A stretch of 64,000 nucleotides of DNA from Berberis thunbergii. Its lineage: Eukaryota; Streptophyta; Magnoliopsida; Ranunculales; Berberidaceae. Both the position numbers and the translations under genes were made by a program. Below are positions 10,955 through 21,553 of this stretch, in pieces. Location of the stretch: NCBI GenBank assembly GCA_003290165.1, contig QNQO01000594.1:124001-188000 (forward strand), given 5' to 3'. The notes under the pieces are model-generated. The model was not told the origin of the DNA. It did no database searches and worked only from the letters and a program-made list of their open reading frames with translations. Within the stretch, counting starts at the first letter, position 1, and each line of letters starts with the position of its first letter.

Positions 10955-11152
10955 ATGGATTCTCAGGTTAAGTGCGCTGTCGTGGTGAAGGTGATGGGCC
11001 GTACTGGTTCACGAGGACAGGTGACTCAAGTGAGGGTGAAGTTTCTGGATGACCAAAACCGACTCATCATGAGAAATGTGAAGGGACCCGTCAGAGAGGG
11101 AGATGTTCTGACCCTGCTCGAGTCTGAAAGAGAAGCAAGGAGGCTTCGTTGA
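10955..11152 (+). CDS. RPS28: 40S ribosomal protein S28 (eS28), copy 1
   Basis: It encodes a complete 65-residue protein, the normal length of eS28, a small-subunit protein close to the mRNA exit/E-site of the cytosolic ribosome. Recognisable stretches are [21 protein letters not shown], residues about 11-31 of the fold that forms the OB-like barrel, then [20 protein letters not shown] and the C-terminal EARRLR. The start ATG at 10955 gives the canonical MDSQVK N-terminus; the longer ORF upstream (from 10850) is intron sequence. The stop is TGA at 11150-11152. The protein is identical to that of copy 2 at 52555-52752. I count nine nucleotide differences between the two CDSs, all synonymous, so both have been under purifying selection since duplication. 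Confidence 0.97.
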   Translation: MDSQVKCAVVVKVMGRTGSRGQVTQVRVKFLDDQNRLIMRNVKGPVREGDVLTLLESEREARRLR

Positions 11153-11642
11153 GTGTCACATTATCTTAGCAGTTATGGTAGGTTTTGAGTTTGCCATGTT
11201 GTTAGTCTCAGTTGACTTTAAATGTGTGCGAGTTCAGAGTAGGGTCTAAATTTAAAATGAACTATGTTGATGTATTTTGATACGTACTTTTAGGAGAGAT
11301 TAAGGTGGATATGATGGGAAATTTTTGATGTCGTTGTGCATCGAATTTAGAGTTGTATGAAAGAATTGAATGCTTACATGTTCTGAACTTGTTGCCATCA
11401 CGGCTTTACTACTGATGCCTGCTTCTAGATTTGCTCTGGTTGTTTGCATACCTGTTTCTTGACGCTAATTTTTGGCTGCTTAAGAGTCTTGTAGGGTAAT
11501 GTTTCATTGCATCTCCAATTAAAGATTATACTTTTTTTTTTGTGCTTGACATACCAAATATTGTTATCCCCTCAGAAAGAGAAGGTTATCGATTTTTGGA
11601 TAAATGGACAGTCGGTTTGAGGTGACGAAAACTATTCTTAGG
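11153..11642 (+). other. RPS28 copy 1 3' UTR and flank
   Basis: This holds the 3' UTR and downstream flank. It aligns with 52753-53250 next to copy 2 (shared phrases GCCATGTTGTTAGT, CAGTTCAGAGTAGGGT, GACGAAAACT). No clear poly(A) signal hexamer was pinned down. The last eight bases, TTCTTAGG (11635-11642), are the left target duplication of the hAT element that follows. Confidence 0.6.
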
Positions 11643-11677
11643 CAGTGTTCTAAAAATCGGCCTAGGCGGCCGCCTAG

Positions 11678-12085
11678 TGTCACAATTATTTTTTTGCCTA
11701 GCCAAGTGAGGTTGGCAAGTGAACATAATGTAGAGTTTTTCACATTGTTCTAGAGAGAGATCTCTAGAACCTCTCATAAAGTTTCATAAGATTTTAGTCC
11801 TTAGATATTGCTTAAGAAGTGTGTAGAAACTCAATATAGACCGTTAGATTAAAATGATCACCACCGTCCATTGAAAATGTGGAGTTGTATAAATAAGCTA
11901 AGACCTCATTTGTTGTAATCACCTTAGAGAATTCAAGCAATACAAGTTCTAGTTCTCTTTAGCTCTCTTGGCTTGCTTAGTTTTTCAAAGTCTAAGTAAG
12001 TCTTTTGTGCTACTTTCTTTGATAACTCATGGCAAAGTTTGCTAGTGCTGCACGGGAAGTACTTGTGAAAAGAAAGCCCTTGACA
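11678..12085 (+). repeat. 5' LTR of the chromovirus
   Basis: It starts TGTCACAATT and ends CCTTGACA. TATAAATA-like sequence (GTATAAATAAGC, near 11894) provides a plausible TATA box for element transcription. It differs from the 3' LTR by about 6-7 % by eye, plus a 22-bp length difference near its 3' part. Confidence 0.9.
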
Positions 12086-12140
12086 GTTGGTATCAAAGCC
12101 AAGGTTTGGCAAGGTTGGTGAAATCATTCTACACAAGAGA

Positions 12141-13440
12141 ATGTCGTCAGAGGTCAACAACCCAGCAATTGGCAACACTGACAAATGTGGAAAAGTCCGC
12201 AAGGACAAGTTTAAGGACATGATCGTTGCGATGGATGACAGGTTGGCCAAGTTGTGTGCCACCATGTCCGACTTAAGGGGGAAAGTTGAAGACATGGACC
12301 TACGCATCGAGGGGCAAACGTCCAATGGGGAGGACCAAGAGCTCCGGGAAGATATGCAAGGAGCCTTAAACGCAGTAGTGGACATGGTGTCCAAAAAGAT
12401 CGAGTCCCTAGAAGCCAAAGTTGTTGCTAAAGAAGAGAAGATGGAAGCTTATAAAGAAAGAGTTGAGAAACTTGAAACTCAACTCAGGGTGTGCATGGCT
12501 GCGGTAGCCAATGGTAGGACTACACCAGGGACAATCATCCACAGAGTCGAAGCTCCCAAACCTAAGGCCTATGGTGGGGCAATGAGTGCAAGGGAGATCG
12601 ACAACTTCTTGTGGAACATGGAGCGCTACTTTGATGCAGTTGGCATAATGGATGAAACATCAAAGGTACGTAGTGTTTCCTTATATTTAAACGATGTTGC
12701 TACAGTTTGGTGGCGCAGAAGGTCCGATGATGTCAAGAAAGGATTATGCATCATCGACACTTGGGAAGAGTTCACGAAGGAACTCAAGAGACAATTCTAC
12801 CCGGAGGATGCCGAGAACGAAGCTAGGGCCAAGCTTCGTCGCCTTCAACATAAGGAAGGCCACATAAGGGAGTATGTGAAGGAGTTATCAGAGTTGCTCT
12901 TGGAGATTCCTGACATAGGAGAAAATGATGCTTTGTTTAGCTTCCTTGATGGCCTAACGTTGGGCCAAGTTGGAATTGAAGAGGCGAGGTGTGCAAGACC
13001 TTGCAACGGCTATGACTGCAGCCGAATCCTTGATTGAGTTCAAAAGAAATGACTCATCCAAGAGGCAAGGGAAAAGGCCGAGTAATGAAGGCAAAGGTGG
13101 GGGAGACAAAGAGAAGTCCTCCGAGGAACACAAATACTCCAAAGACAAGGGGAAAGAAAAAAGAGATGGATCACCCAAGAAGATATCTTACTTCTTATGT
13201 AATGGACCCCATCGGGCATTTGAGTGTCCAAACCGGAGGAAACTTGTCGCGCTTGTCATGGAGGAAGAAACAAAGGAGGAAACGAGGATCGCCTCAATGA
13301 ATCTCCTAAGCGCCATTCAAGCTAAGGTCAAAGAACAACCACGTGGAAGGATATACGTGGAGACCGATATCGGGGACAAGACTTTGAAAGCCATGGTGGA
13401 TACCGGAGCCGACAGTCTACATGGCCAAAGACCTTGCTGA
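12141..13440 (+). pseudogene. Gag and protease start of the chromovirus
   Basis: ATG at 12141 opens a Gag with a coiled-coil-like, K/E-rich N-terminal part, then the retrotransposon Gag core (about 12560-12950: IDNFLWNMERYFDAVGIMDE, VATVWWRRR, LKRQFYPEDAENEARAKLR). A frameshift near 12965 moves the reading to the frame starting around 12970. The zinc knuckle reads YFLCNGPHRAFEC, so the first cysteine of the CCHC motif is lost. The protease active site VDTGAD appears near 13400 but the frame breaks right after it and stops at 13440. Gag would form the virus-like particle and bind RNA; this copy cannot make a full product. Confidence 0.88.
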
Positions 13441-13618
13441 AGAAATTGGCCTATCATATACGAAGGAGAAATAATATATCAAAGGAGTCAATGCTAAAAG
13501 TCTCCCAATTGAATGAATAGCTCGTGGCTCCGATATTCGGTTTGGACAATGACAAGGTAAAGTCGACATAACTATTGCCCCAATTGATGATCACAAGTTC
13601 TATCTGGGTATAGATTTC

Positions 13619-16600
13619 TTGGACATGGTGAAAGCATTCCTGGTCCCATATGCCAACACCATGTGCATTATGGAGAAGGGACAACCTTGTATTGTGCCCG
13701 TGGTACGGGACATAAGTAAGGAGAAAATGGTGTCTGCTCTCCAACTTTCTAAAGGAGTAAAGAGGAATGAGCCTACTTATTTGGCTACTCTGAAGGAAGA
13801 CGAATGTCACATGGATGGAAAGGTGAATGCACCTAAGATCGTCCAAGATGTTCTCAACGAGTACAAAGACGTTATGCCTGTCGAATTGCCTAAGAAGCTT
13901 CCACCAAGGAGAGAGGTGGATCATGCTATTGAGTTGGAAGTTGGAGCAAAGCCACCCGCATTTGCTCCTTATCGTATGGCACCTCCTGAGCTCGAGGAGT
14001 TAAGAAGACAATTGAAGGATTTACTAGATGTTGGTTATATTCGACCCTCCAAAGCTCCATATGGTGCGCCGGTCTTATTTCAAAAGAAACATGATGGGTC
14101 CCTACGGCTTTGTATTGACTATCGGGCACTCAACAAGGTCACTATCAAGAACAAGTACCCGATTTCACTTATTGCGGATCTCTTTGATCAACTTGGTGAT
14201 GCAAAGTACTTTACCAAGCTTGACTTGCGCTCGGGATATTATCAAATCCGCATAGCCGAAGGAGATGAATCAAAGACGGCATGTGTTACAAGGTACGGGT
14301 CTTACGAGTTCCTAGTCATGCCATTTGGTTTAACTAATGCGCCAGCCACATTTTGCACTCTAATGAATAAGGTACTAGCTCCTTACCTTGATCGGTTCGT
14401 AGTTGTGTACCTTGATGACATTGTGATCTATAGTAAGACATTTGAGGAACATGTGGATCACTTGAGGCAAGTGTTCCAAACCTTGAAGGAGAACGAGCTC
14501 TATGTCAAAAAGGAGAAGTGCTCATTTGCCCAAGAGGAAGTGACATTCTTGGTTCATATCATTGGCAAAGGCAAACTTCGTATGGACAAGTCCAAGGTAC
14601 AAGCCATCCAAGAATGGGAACCACCGACCAAAGTCACCGAGTTAAGATCTTTCCTTGGCTTGGTGAACTATTATAAAAGGTTCATCAAAGGTTACTCTCC
14701 CATAGCCGCTCCATTGACGGACTTGCTTAAGAAGGGACAAAGTTGGGATTGGAGTTTCACATGCCAACAAGCTTTGAAAGGATTGAAGAAAACAATTGTA
14801 GAAGAACCAGTGTTGGTACTTCCCAACCATTCTATGTCTTTTGAGGTACATACAGATGCTTCTGACTTTGCTATTGGTGGGGTATTGATGCAAAAAGGGC
14901 ATCCTATTACCTTTGAAAGTAGGAAGCTCAATGATACTAAGAAGCGGTACACAGTACAAGAGAAGGAAATGACGGCGGTTGTGCATTGTCTACGAACATG
15001 GCGACATTACTTGCTTGGGAGCAAATTTGTGGTCAAGACCGACAATGTTGCCACTAGCTACTTCCAGACACAAAAGAAGCTCACACCAAAACAAGCTAGG
15101 TGGCAAGATTTTTTGGCAGAGTTCGATTACACGTTGGAGTACGAGCCTGGCAAAGCTAATCTTGTTGTGGATGCTTTGAGTAGAAAATGAGAACTTGCTG
15201 ACATAAGTCAACCTCAAAGCAACTTGAAGGGACGCATAAAGGAAGGATTGACACATGATTCCATGGCTCAAACCATCATAGCTCTTGTCAAAGATGGGAA
15301 GACAAGACGGTTTTGGGTGGAGAACAACTTGATATACTCTAAGGGAAAGCGAATCTATGTTTCACCTCGTGCCAACCTAAGGAGGGAAGTCTTGAAAGAA
15401 TGTCATGATAGCAAGTGGGCGGGACATCCGGGTATACATCAGATTCTTCCTCTTGTGGAAGATTCCTATTACTGGCCACATATGAGGGATGATATTGAAG
15501 CATATGTGAAGACTTGTCTTGTATGCCAACAAGACAAAGTGGAGCAACAATCACCTGCCGGCTTACTTGAACCCCTCCCCATCCCAGAGAGACCTTGTGA
15601 GAGTGTTTCCTTAGATTTCATAGTTGGGTTGCCTGTATCAGAGGGTTGCAATTGGATACTTGTGGTCGTGGACAGATTTTTGAAGTATGCCACCTTCATT
15701 CCCACACCCAAGGAGTGCACAGCCGAGCAAGCCGCACATTTATTCCTCAAACATGTGGTGAAGTATTGGGGTGTGCCCAAATCTATCATCACTGATAGGG
15801 ATACTCGGTTCACGGGAAAATTTTGGACTGAGTTGTTCAAATTATTGGGTACCGACCTTAATTTCTCTACTAGTTTGCATCCTCAAACGGATGGTCAAAC
15901 GGAAAGGATGAATGCTTTGCTGGAATTATATCTTAGGCACTATGTGAGTGCCAACCAACGAGATTGGGCTAAGTTACTAGATGTTGCCCAATTCTCTTTC
16001 AACTTGCAGAAGAGTGAAGCGACGGGTCGTAGCCCATTTGAGATTGTCATGGGACAACAACCTATGACCTCGAGTTCTATTGCCACTGGCTACACAGGAG
16101 TGAGTCCATCACCCTATAAGTTTGCCAAAGGATGGAATGATCAAGCTGATGAGGCTCGAGCTTACGTGGAAAAGGCCTCCAAGAGGATGAAGAAGTGGGC
16201 CGACAAGAAGAGACGGCCTCGAGAGTTTCAGGTTGGAGACCTTGTGCTTGTCAAGATGCATGCACATGCTAGACTTTCTGGACTACATCGTGGCCTTATC
16301 AGGAGATATGAGGGTCCTTTCCCCATAGTCAAGAAAGTGGGAAAGCCAGCCTACAAGGTCGAGTTGCCGCCGAGGATCAAGTTTCATCATGTCTTCCATG
16401 TGAGCCTATTAAAACCGTATAAGGAAGATCGGGATGATCCAAGCAGAGGAGTTTCACAAAGAGCACCAATGGGCATGAGGATCCAACATGACAAGGAACC
16501 AGAGATTATCTTGTCAGATCGTGTGGTGCGTCATTCTAACCAACCTCCCACACATGAGCTATTCGTCAAGTGGAAAGGATTGCCAGAAAGTGAAGCTAGT

Positions 16601-16687
16601 TGGGAGTCAATCCAACATTTGTGGCAATTCAAGGAGCAAATCAAAGCGTACGAGGATTTGAAGGCAACGAGGACGTCGCCTGATTAG
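13619..16687 (+). pseudogene. Pol of the chromovirus: RT, RNase H, integrase, chromodomain
   Basis: 13619-15190 encodes reverse transcriptase ([11 protein letters not shown], catalytic YLDD at residues 264-267 of that ORF) and RNase H ([11 protein letters not shown] with the first catalytic Asp near residue 413, KTDN later). An in-frame TGA at 15188-15190 interrupts Pol; reading resumes in the same frame to 16687. The second part has the HHCC zinc-binding integrase N-terminus (H...H...CLVC), a D,D,E core (SLDFIVGLP, ITDRDTRF, DGQTERMN) and a C-terminal chromodomain (ELFVKWKGLPESEASWES), which in this group targets integration to particular chromatin. Between 13440 and 13619 the protease region is frameshifted. 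Apart from these breaks the domains are well preserved. Confidence 0.93.
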
Positions 16688-16698
16688 GTGGGGGAGAA

Positions 16699-17128
16699 TG
16701 TCACAACTATTTTCTTGCCTAGCCAAGTGAGGTTGGCAAGTGTACATAATGTAGAGTTTTCCACATTGTTCTAGAGAGAGTTCTCTAGAACCTCCCATAA
16801 AGTTCCATAAGATTCTAGTCCTTAGATATTTCTTAGGAAGTGTGTGGAAACTCAATATAGACCGTTAGATTAAAATGATCACCACCGTCCATTAAGGAAG
16901 TGGAGTTGTATAAATAGGCTAAGGCCTCATTTGTTGTAATCACCTCAGAGAATTGAAGCAATACAAATTCTAGTTCTCTTTAGCTCTCTTGTGTGTTCTT
17001 AGCTTGCTTAGTTTTCCAAAGTCTAAGTAAGTTTTTTGTGGGCAAGGCTGACTAGCTTTCTTTGATAACTCAGGGCAAAGTTTGCTAGTGCCGCATGGGA
17101 AGTACTTGTGAAAAGAAAGCCCGTGACA
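16699..17128 (+). repeat. 3' LTR of the chromovirus
   Basis: It begins TGTCACAACT right after the polypurine tract and ends CCCGTGACA. Relative to the 5' LTR it has an extra GTGTGTTCTTA-type segment (about 16991-17001) and an extra GGCAAGGCTGACTAG-type segment (about 17042-17056). Confidence 0.9.
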
Positions 17129-17139
17129 CTAGGCGCTAG

Positions 17140-17315
17140 AAGGTGGAAAATTGCCCAGATTAATGGCTGGGCGGGCAGTCTAGGCGGTTCTGGGCAGTCT
17201 GGGCGGGCAGTCTGGGCAGTCTGGGCGGGATCTAGACGGGTCTAGGCAGACTCTAGGCGGGGTCTAGGCAGTCGGGGCTAGGCGGGGTCTGGGCGGTCTA
17301 GGCGGTCGGGGCGAT
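17140..17315 (+). repeat. GC-rich short tandem repeats inside hAT copy 2
   Basis: Variants of GGCGGGCAGTCT, TCTGGGCGG and TCTAGGCGGGG follow each other irregularly, giving a G-rich strand in an otherwise AT-rich element. Copy 1 at 6690-6750 has only a few units, so the array has expanded here. No ORF is credible. Confidence 0.8.
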
Positions 17316-17787
17316 TTTTATTTATTTATTATTTATTTATTTATTTTTTAATAAGGCTAATTGTGTTATTATTTTATTTTTTTTCCTATTTTTTAGAAAT
17401 AAACTATTTAATTATTTTTTATTCAGTATATGTCTAAATATAGTAAAGGATGATTACTTAATGGAATTCTCAAAGGATCTGCAGGTACCAATTTTACTGA
17501 TGTAGATTTTATCAAACATAACTGAGATTATTCATGCAATTTGAAGAAAAATAAAAGTGTACACAAATTCAAATTTATATAAAGTACCCATCATGACCAA
17601 CTTCAGTCATTTGAGTTTTAATAAATTTTGTTCATGATTATTAATTTTTCATGTTTTTAAATTTTGCATATGTATATAGGCATTAAATTAGATGTAATTG
17701 ATAAGGTATTATGCTTAACTTTTGTAAATTATAAAGTTATAATACAAACATAAGACCGCTCAGCGCCTAGCGATTTTTAGAACACTG

Positions 17788-18637
17788 TTCCTAGGTGATG
17801 TAATACTGTCAATTACAAGTTTTTTCCAATATTCATTTTCCAGATGATAATCTACATGCTTTTGCTTTTGTTTATGTATATTTAGTTGAAGCCTTTCGTT
17901 TGAATCAGAAATTTACATGATACATTTGATGGGCTTCAAGTGTTACTTGTCCTTTGGGTTCTTTTAGTTATGGATCTGCCACTGTTTTACACCACTTATT
18001 TTATTTTTACACCACCACCGCTCTTCTACACCATCAATATAAATAGACATTCACTGCTCTTCCACACTATCAATATAAACAGACATTCTTTCCATACTCC
18101 TCTCCCCCCTAATTCGATTGCTTCACTCCCATGCTCGCTTCTCTCCCCCAAATCCGATTTTGTTTCCTCCCATACGACTCCAAACTCCAGTCTCTCACCC
18201 AAATCAATTTCCTTCCCTCCCAATCAACTCACCACTCCACTGCCATTCCCAAATTTGAACCATCTCTCCCAAATATTCTTCCATGCCATCTCTCCCTCAC
18301 TCCCTCAATTGTTTTTTCTCCAAATTTTGAACATCTTCCCATCCATACACTCACTTTCCCATACACTCGTCCCTATCTCTCTCCATTCTCTCAACATGTT
18401 TGCATTGTTCTAAAGGGTTCATGTGAGATCTCTCCAAAGATCGATTGTGTGCAATCTCTCCAACATGTAATTTCGAACACTTAATGAAATACTAAATTGA
18501 ACTCTAAACCAAACATGTGGAACAATAAACAATGACAACAACATTCTTAAATGTAAAATTTAAACAAACTCAAAATCTAAAGAAAAAAATCTGGATAGAG
18601 TATGCATTCTCACGCATTCGCATGGGACAATGCGAGT
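17788..18637. other. RPS28 copy 1 downstream flank, then unassigned TC-rich sequence
   Basis: The first ~40 bp still align with the copy 2 flank (GTGATGTAATACTGTCAATTAC against GTGATGATATCAATTAC). From about 17970 a pyrimidine-rich stretch begins, with duplicated phrase ATCAATATAAA(T/C)AGACATTC (18032 and 18068). ORFs at 17940-18413 and 18131-18484 read low-complexity S/P/L-rich sequence without any domain. I do not call a gene here. Confidence 0.45.
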
Positions 18638-18943
18638 TAGAGGTGGGCAAGAATACTCGTCTCGACCCGAGCTGGTATGGTTCTGAGCCGGTTCAAATTG
18701 GGACCAACTGGTTTTTATCCCAGATCGGACCTGTTTGAACTAGGACGAGACGGGTTTCAACAATTTTAGTCTTGTTTCGACCCGATTAGTCCCGATTACT
18801 ATACCAATTCCATCAAAGCCCATTTATTTTGTAGTCCAACCCAACCCATTTTGCAAATAGGCTCAAAAAATTTAAACATGAAATAATTGATTTGATTGAT
18901 TGATACCCAAAACACAGAGTTCAAAACCCAAAGTTTTTTTTTT

Positions 18944-19120
18944 CTGGAATTCTAAATGTCGAGGAAGCCAGCGAGGTTTGGAGAGAGGGAAGGTGGGGAC
19001 CATCCATCCCTTTCGGGATGTGCGCATGAAAAATACTGGCACACATCCCAAGGGGGGATGGGCAGCCCACACTCTCCCTCTCTCCTTTCCTCGCCCATTT
19101 TCTCGCTGGCTAGAATCACT
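18944..19120. mobile_element. GC-rich foldback MITE, copy 3 (divergent)
   Basis: A foldback of ~175 bp beginning near CTGGAATTCTAAATGTCGAGG and ending CTCGCTGGCTAGAATCACT. The arms pair (GAGAGAGGGAAGGTGGGGAC against its inverse), and the loop holds CGGGATGTGCGCATG...CACATCCC as in the other copies. It differs clearly from copies 1 and 2 in the arms but keeps ATTCTA at both ends. T-runs lie on both sides and hide any 9-bp duplication, so ends are approximate. Confidence 0.8.
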
Positions 19121-19302
19121 TTTTTTTGTAGCTTTCTTCGTCCAATCCAACTGTCTTCTAGCCCTAACACCACTCTATTTCTGGATTAAAATTTATAAAA
19201 AACACCGCACGTGGAGTTTGAACCAAGGGACCTGTCCAACCACAATTAAAAGCTACCAAAATTTTACTACAGTTAGATATGTTTTCCAAAAAATAATTTT
19301 AA

Positions 19303-19481
19303 GAGTTATTCTACATGGCGAGGAAACGAGCGAGGGGAGGGAGGGTGGGGACCGTTCACCTTCCCCGAGATGCATGTGCAAAAAAGATGACACATCTCGA
19401 GGGAGGTGAACAGTCCCCACCCCGCCACCTCTCTCCCCTCGCTCGTTTCCTCGTCCACTTCCTCGACATTTAGAATTTCTG
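19303..19481. mobile_element. GC-rich foldback MITE, copy 2
   Basis: A 179-bp copy starting GAGTTATTCTACATGGCG and ending ATTTAGAATTTCTG, the same ends as copy 1. Flanked by a perfect 9-bp duplication TAATTTTAA (19294-19302 and 19482-19490), Mutator-like. Its right arm carries an extra CGTCCACTTCCTCGACA-type segment. The ORF at 18900-19409 merely crosses both MITEs. Confidence 0.92.
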
Positions 19482-20209
19482 TAATTTTAATGCAAACTAC
19501 GTACCAACTAGAAGAAGCAAAATAATTTTAAAAAAGCATTACTTTTCATGCTCACCTCAAATATTTCTACTTCATTATAGAAATGACTAAAAACATGGTA
19601 GGAGGAGGAGGAGACAAACTTCAAAATTTTGATTACAGTTGCTAGATAAGAAGGATGAAGATGTTTGTTCAATCTTCGGCTGCCCGTCTCTAGCAATATC
19701 AAATCAAACAAACCCAATTCGATCTAATTCGAGCATCCTTGAGATTATTATTTTTTCTTTGCTTCTTCTTCTACACCTTCTGCTTCTTAGATTTTGATGA
19801 TGATTATTTTGATTCTTGAGTAGGGATTTGGAAGAAGAAGAAGGAGCTGTCAGATTTACCATCTTCTCTGATGGAAACTTTTCTGATCTCTCATATCTGA
19901 CATGATCCTGCTTTAGGGTACGGTGGTGTAGGGGCTTGAAATGGATCCACTCCCTGTCGCTGCTATCTGGTTGTGACTCCACGATTCTTGGCGGAATGAC
20001 AAATTTCTCGGCAAGTTCTCCTCATATCTGCTCATCCTTTCGGGATGGCATGGTCCCAACCCGGACTTTCCCGGTTCAAAACAATACGGTACCAACCAGG
20101 TCAGCCCAAAAAATTTGGATTTTTTGACCCGTATCGTTTTCGTTTCACTGTACCGAGAGCGAGACCGAGATAAACCCAAATTCGGATCGTGCCCACCCCC
20201 AATGCGAGT

Positions 20210-21553
20210 GGAAGTTTCACATTTGCATAGGGCTGGGCGAATATGGGACTCCCAGTTGTATTGGTCTGGGCTAATTTGAGACTGCGAATGAGTGAAAACA
20301 CACGGTTTATTTTATAGACAAATTTGTGCGACTTTAGTAAAAAGACAATAACTCATTCATTTCAAACATTTTCAAGTGATTCAAATTGTGTTCATTAGAT
20401 AACTCAGAGTACTACACATTTTGTGTGAGTTTGAGAAGCAGTCTCCATCGATCATATAATTTGGCTAAAAGTCAAGGATACTACCCTGTGTTCTTTACTG
20501 GACAGATTTTAGCGACTTTAGTAAAATGACCATAATTTGTTCATTTCAAAACATTTTCAATTGATTAAAATTACGTTTATTAGGTAACTCAAATTACTAC
20601 GTTCTTCATGTTTTGATGAGTTTGAGAATTGGTTTCAATTGAACGTATCAAATGGCCGAAAGTCAGGGACAGTACCCTGATTTTTTTCATTCAAAATTTC
20701 AGTTTTGAAGTTCTATTTTATGTCATTTTTGTTGAGGTTGCAAGGAGTTTGCCATGTTCAAATCCCCTCTCATTTGTCACTCTCAAGTTTTGTTTGTTGT
20801 ATTGTAAATAACATTGTGAGACAATGTGGGTTGGTGAAGAGATGAGAAATCATAAATTTTTCATCTCTATACTTAATTCTTGTTATATGCATGAAATTAG
20901 TCAGACATATTTGAAAGACACTTGTACGAATTAACATCATGAATGAACAGGAAATTTGAGGAATTATTTTGATGGAATAGCACGAGAAGAGAGGAGAATA
21001 AGAGGAATAGAGGATATGAGGGGAGGAGATTTAGAAGGCGGGGAGGGGCCTATGCATGAAAAGAGAGGGGAGGGGAGGGGATAATGAAGGTGGGGAAATG
21101 ATGGTGCGACCGATGGCAGGTGGTGTTCTTCCTTGAAAAAGAAAAAGAGGAGATGAGATGGAGAGAAAAGAAACATGAGAGAATAGAAGCTATTTAATGG
21201 TGGTGTGGGCTAGTAGAAAAAAATATATATTCATAGTGGTGTGAGACAATAAATTTGGTGGTGTGAAGTGGCTGCTGCCTTAATTTCGCCCTGTTTATGT
21301 TTTTATTTCTTTATAAATTGTCAATAAGTATCTGTAATACCCGCCTAATTAAATACATATAAAAATTTATTGTTCATTAATTGTGACATATATTGTAATC
21401 TCAATTATTTGTAAAAAGATTTTTTTTTTCTGTTTGCCATTGCTAAATAGAATAAGGTGTGTGTGTGTGTTTAGCCAAAAATTTGTAAACACTGATGTTG
21501 ATGGGTTGTTACTCAATTGTATTTGGGCTTGATTTTGGGCTTTTATTAAACTA
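20210..21553. other. Unassigned sequence with a ~184-bp tandem duplication and a GA-rich tract
   Basis: Unit 1 starts GCGACTTTAGTAAAAAGAC (20328) and unit 2 GCGACTTTAGTAAAATGACC (20512). Both continue with ATTCATTTCAAA...CATTTTCAA, TAACTCA...TACTAC and AAAAGTCA/GAAAGTCAGGGA, ending at about 20690. The 20970-21180 stretch is purine-rich (GAGGGGAGGAG). A (GT)n run lies near 21463. No gene is recognised. Confidence 0.6.

Larger units (their letters stand above)
11678..17128 (+). mobile_element. Ty3/gypsy chromovirus (complete structure, decayed coding)
   Basis: Full LTR retrotransposon: LTRs at 11678-12085 and 16699-17128, a primer-binding site TGGTATCAAAGCC just after the 5' LTR (about 12088-12100, complementary to initiator tRNA-Met), gag, then protease-RT-RNase H-integrase-chromodomain, then a polypurine tract AGGTGGGGGAGAA (16686-16698). 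That order and the chromodomain define a chromovirus; the chromodomain tail (SEASWE...LWQF) is most like the Galadriel lineage, which is a guess. CTAG directly abuts both ends, so the duplication is at most 4 bp and unclear. LTRs differ at roughly 25-30 positions plus two small indels, so the insertion is not recent. Several frameshifts and a stop disable it. Confidence 0.92.
11643..17787. mobile_element. hAT-type non-autonomous element, copy 2, split by a gypsy element
   Basis: The left end CAGTGTTCTAAAAATCG (11643-11659) and the right end CGATTTTTAGAACACTG (17771-17787) are perfect inverted repeats of 17 bp. Flanking octamers TTCTTAGG (11635-11642) and TTCCTAGG (17788-17795) differ at one base and are an 8-bp target duplication. 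Only 35 bp of the element lie left of the gypsy insertion and ~660 bp lie to the right. The paralogous, uninterrupted locus near RPS28 copy 2 has a single TTCCCAGG at 53251-53258 in the same context (GACGAAAACT before, GTGATG after), confirming the insertion. It belongs to the family of 6644-7254. Confidence 0.93.
18638..20201. mobile_element. hAT-type non-autonomous element (GGTGGGCA family), 1564 bp, host of two MITEs
   Basis: Ends TAGAGGTGGGCAAG (left) and TGGGGGTGGGCACG (right, inverted). Flanked by a perfect 8-bp duplication ATGCGAGT at 18630-18637 and 20202-20209. Subterminal sequence has ACCCGAGC/GGGACCAAC-type repeats (18665-18800), mirrored by GGTACCAACC and GACCCGTATCG near the right end. 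Internal ORFs show no transposase motif. Two foldback MITEs (18944-19120, 19303-19481) inserted into it later; without them it is about 1.2 kb. Confidence 0.92.
17972..21278. mobile_element. Possible larger inverted-repeat element enclosing hAT copy 3
   Basis: Left: GCCACT (17978-17983), ACACCAC twice within 40 bp, then TACACCATC. Right, inverted: GTGGTGTG (21184-21191), GTGGTGTG (21236-21243), GTGGTGTGAAGTGGC (21258-21272). The spacing and order mirror each other, as in terminal inverted repeats with subterminal repeats, and both inner sides are purine/pyrimidine-biased with opposite sense (TC-rich 18100-18400, GA-rich 20970-21180). I could not find a convincing target duplication, so this is only a suspected element. 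Confidence 0.35.

Noticed and set aside
13619..16687. Domesticated chromodomain gene
   Set aside because: It sits between two LTRs with primer site and polypurine tract, and has a premature stop and frameshifts; there is no sign of selection as a host gene.
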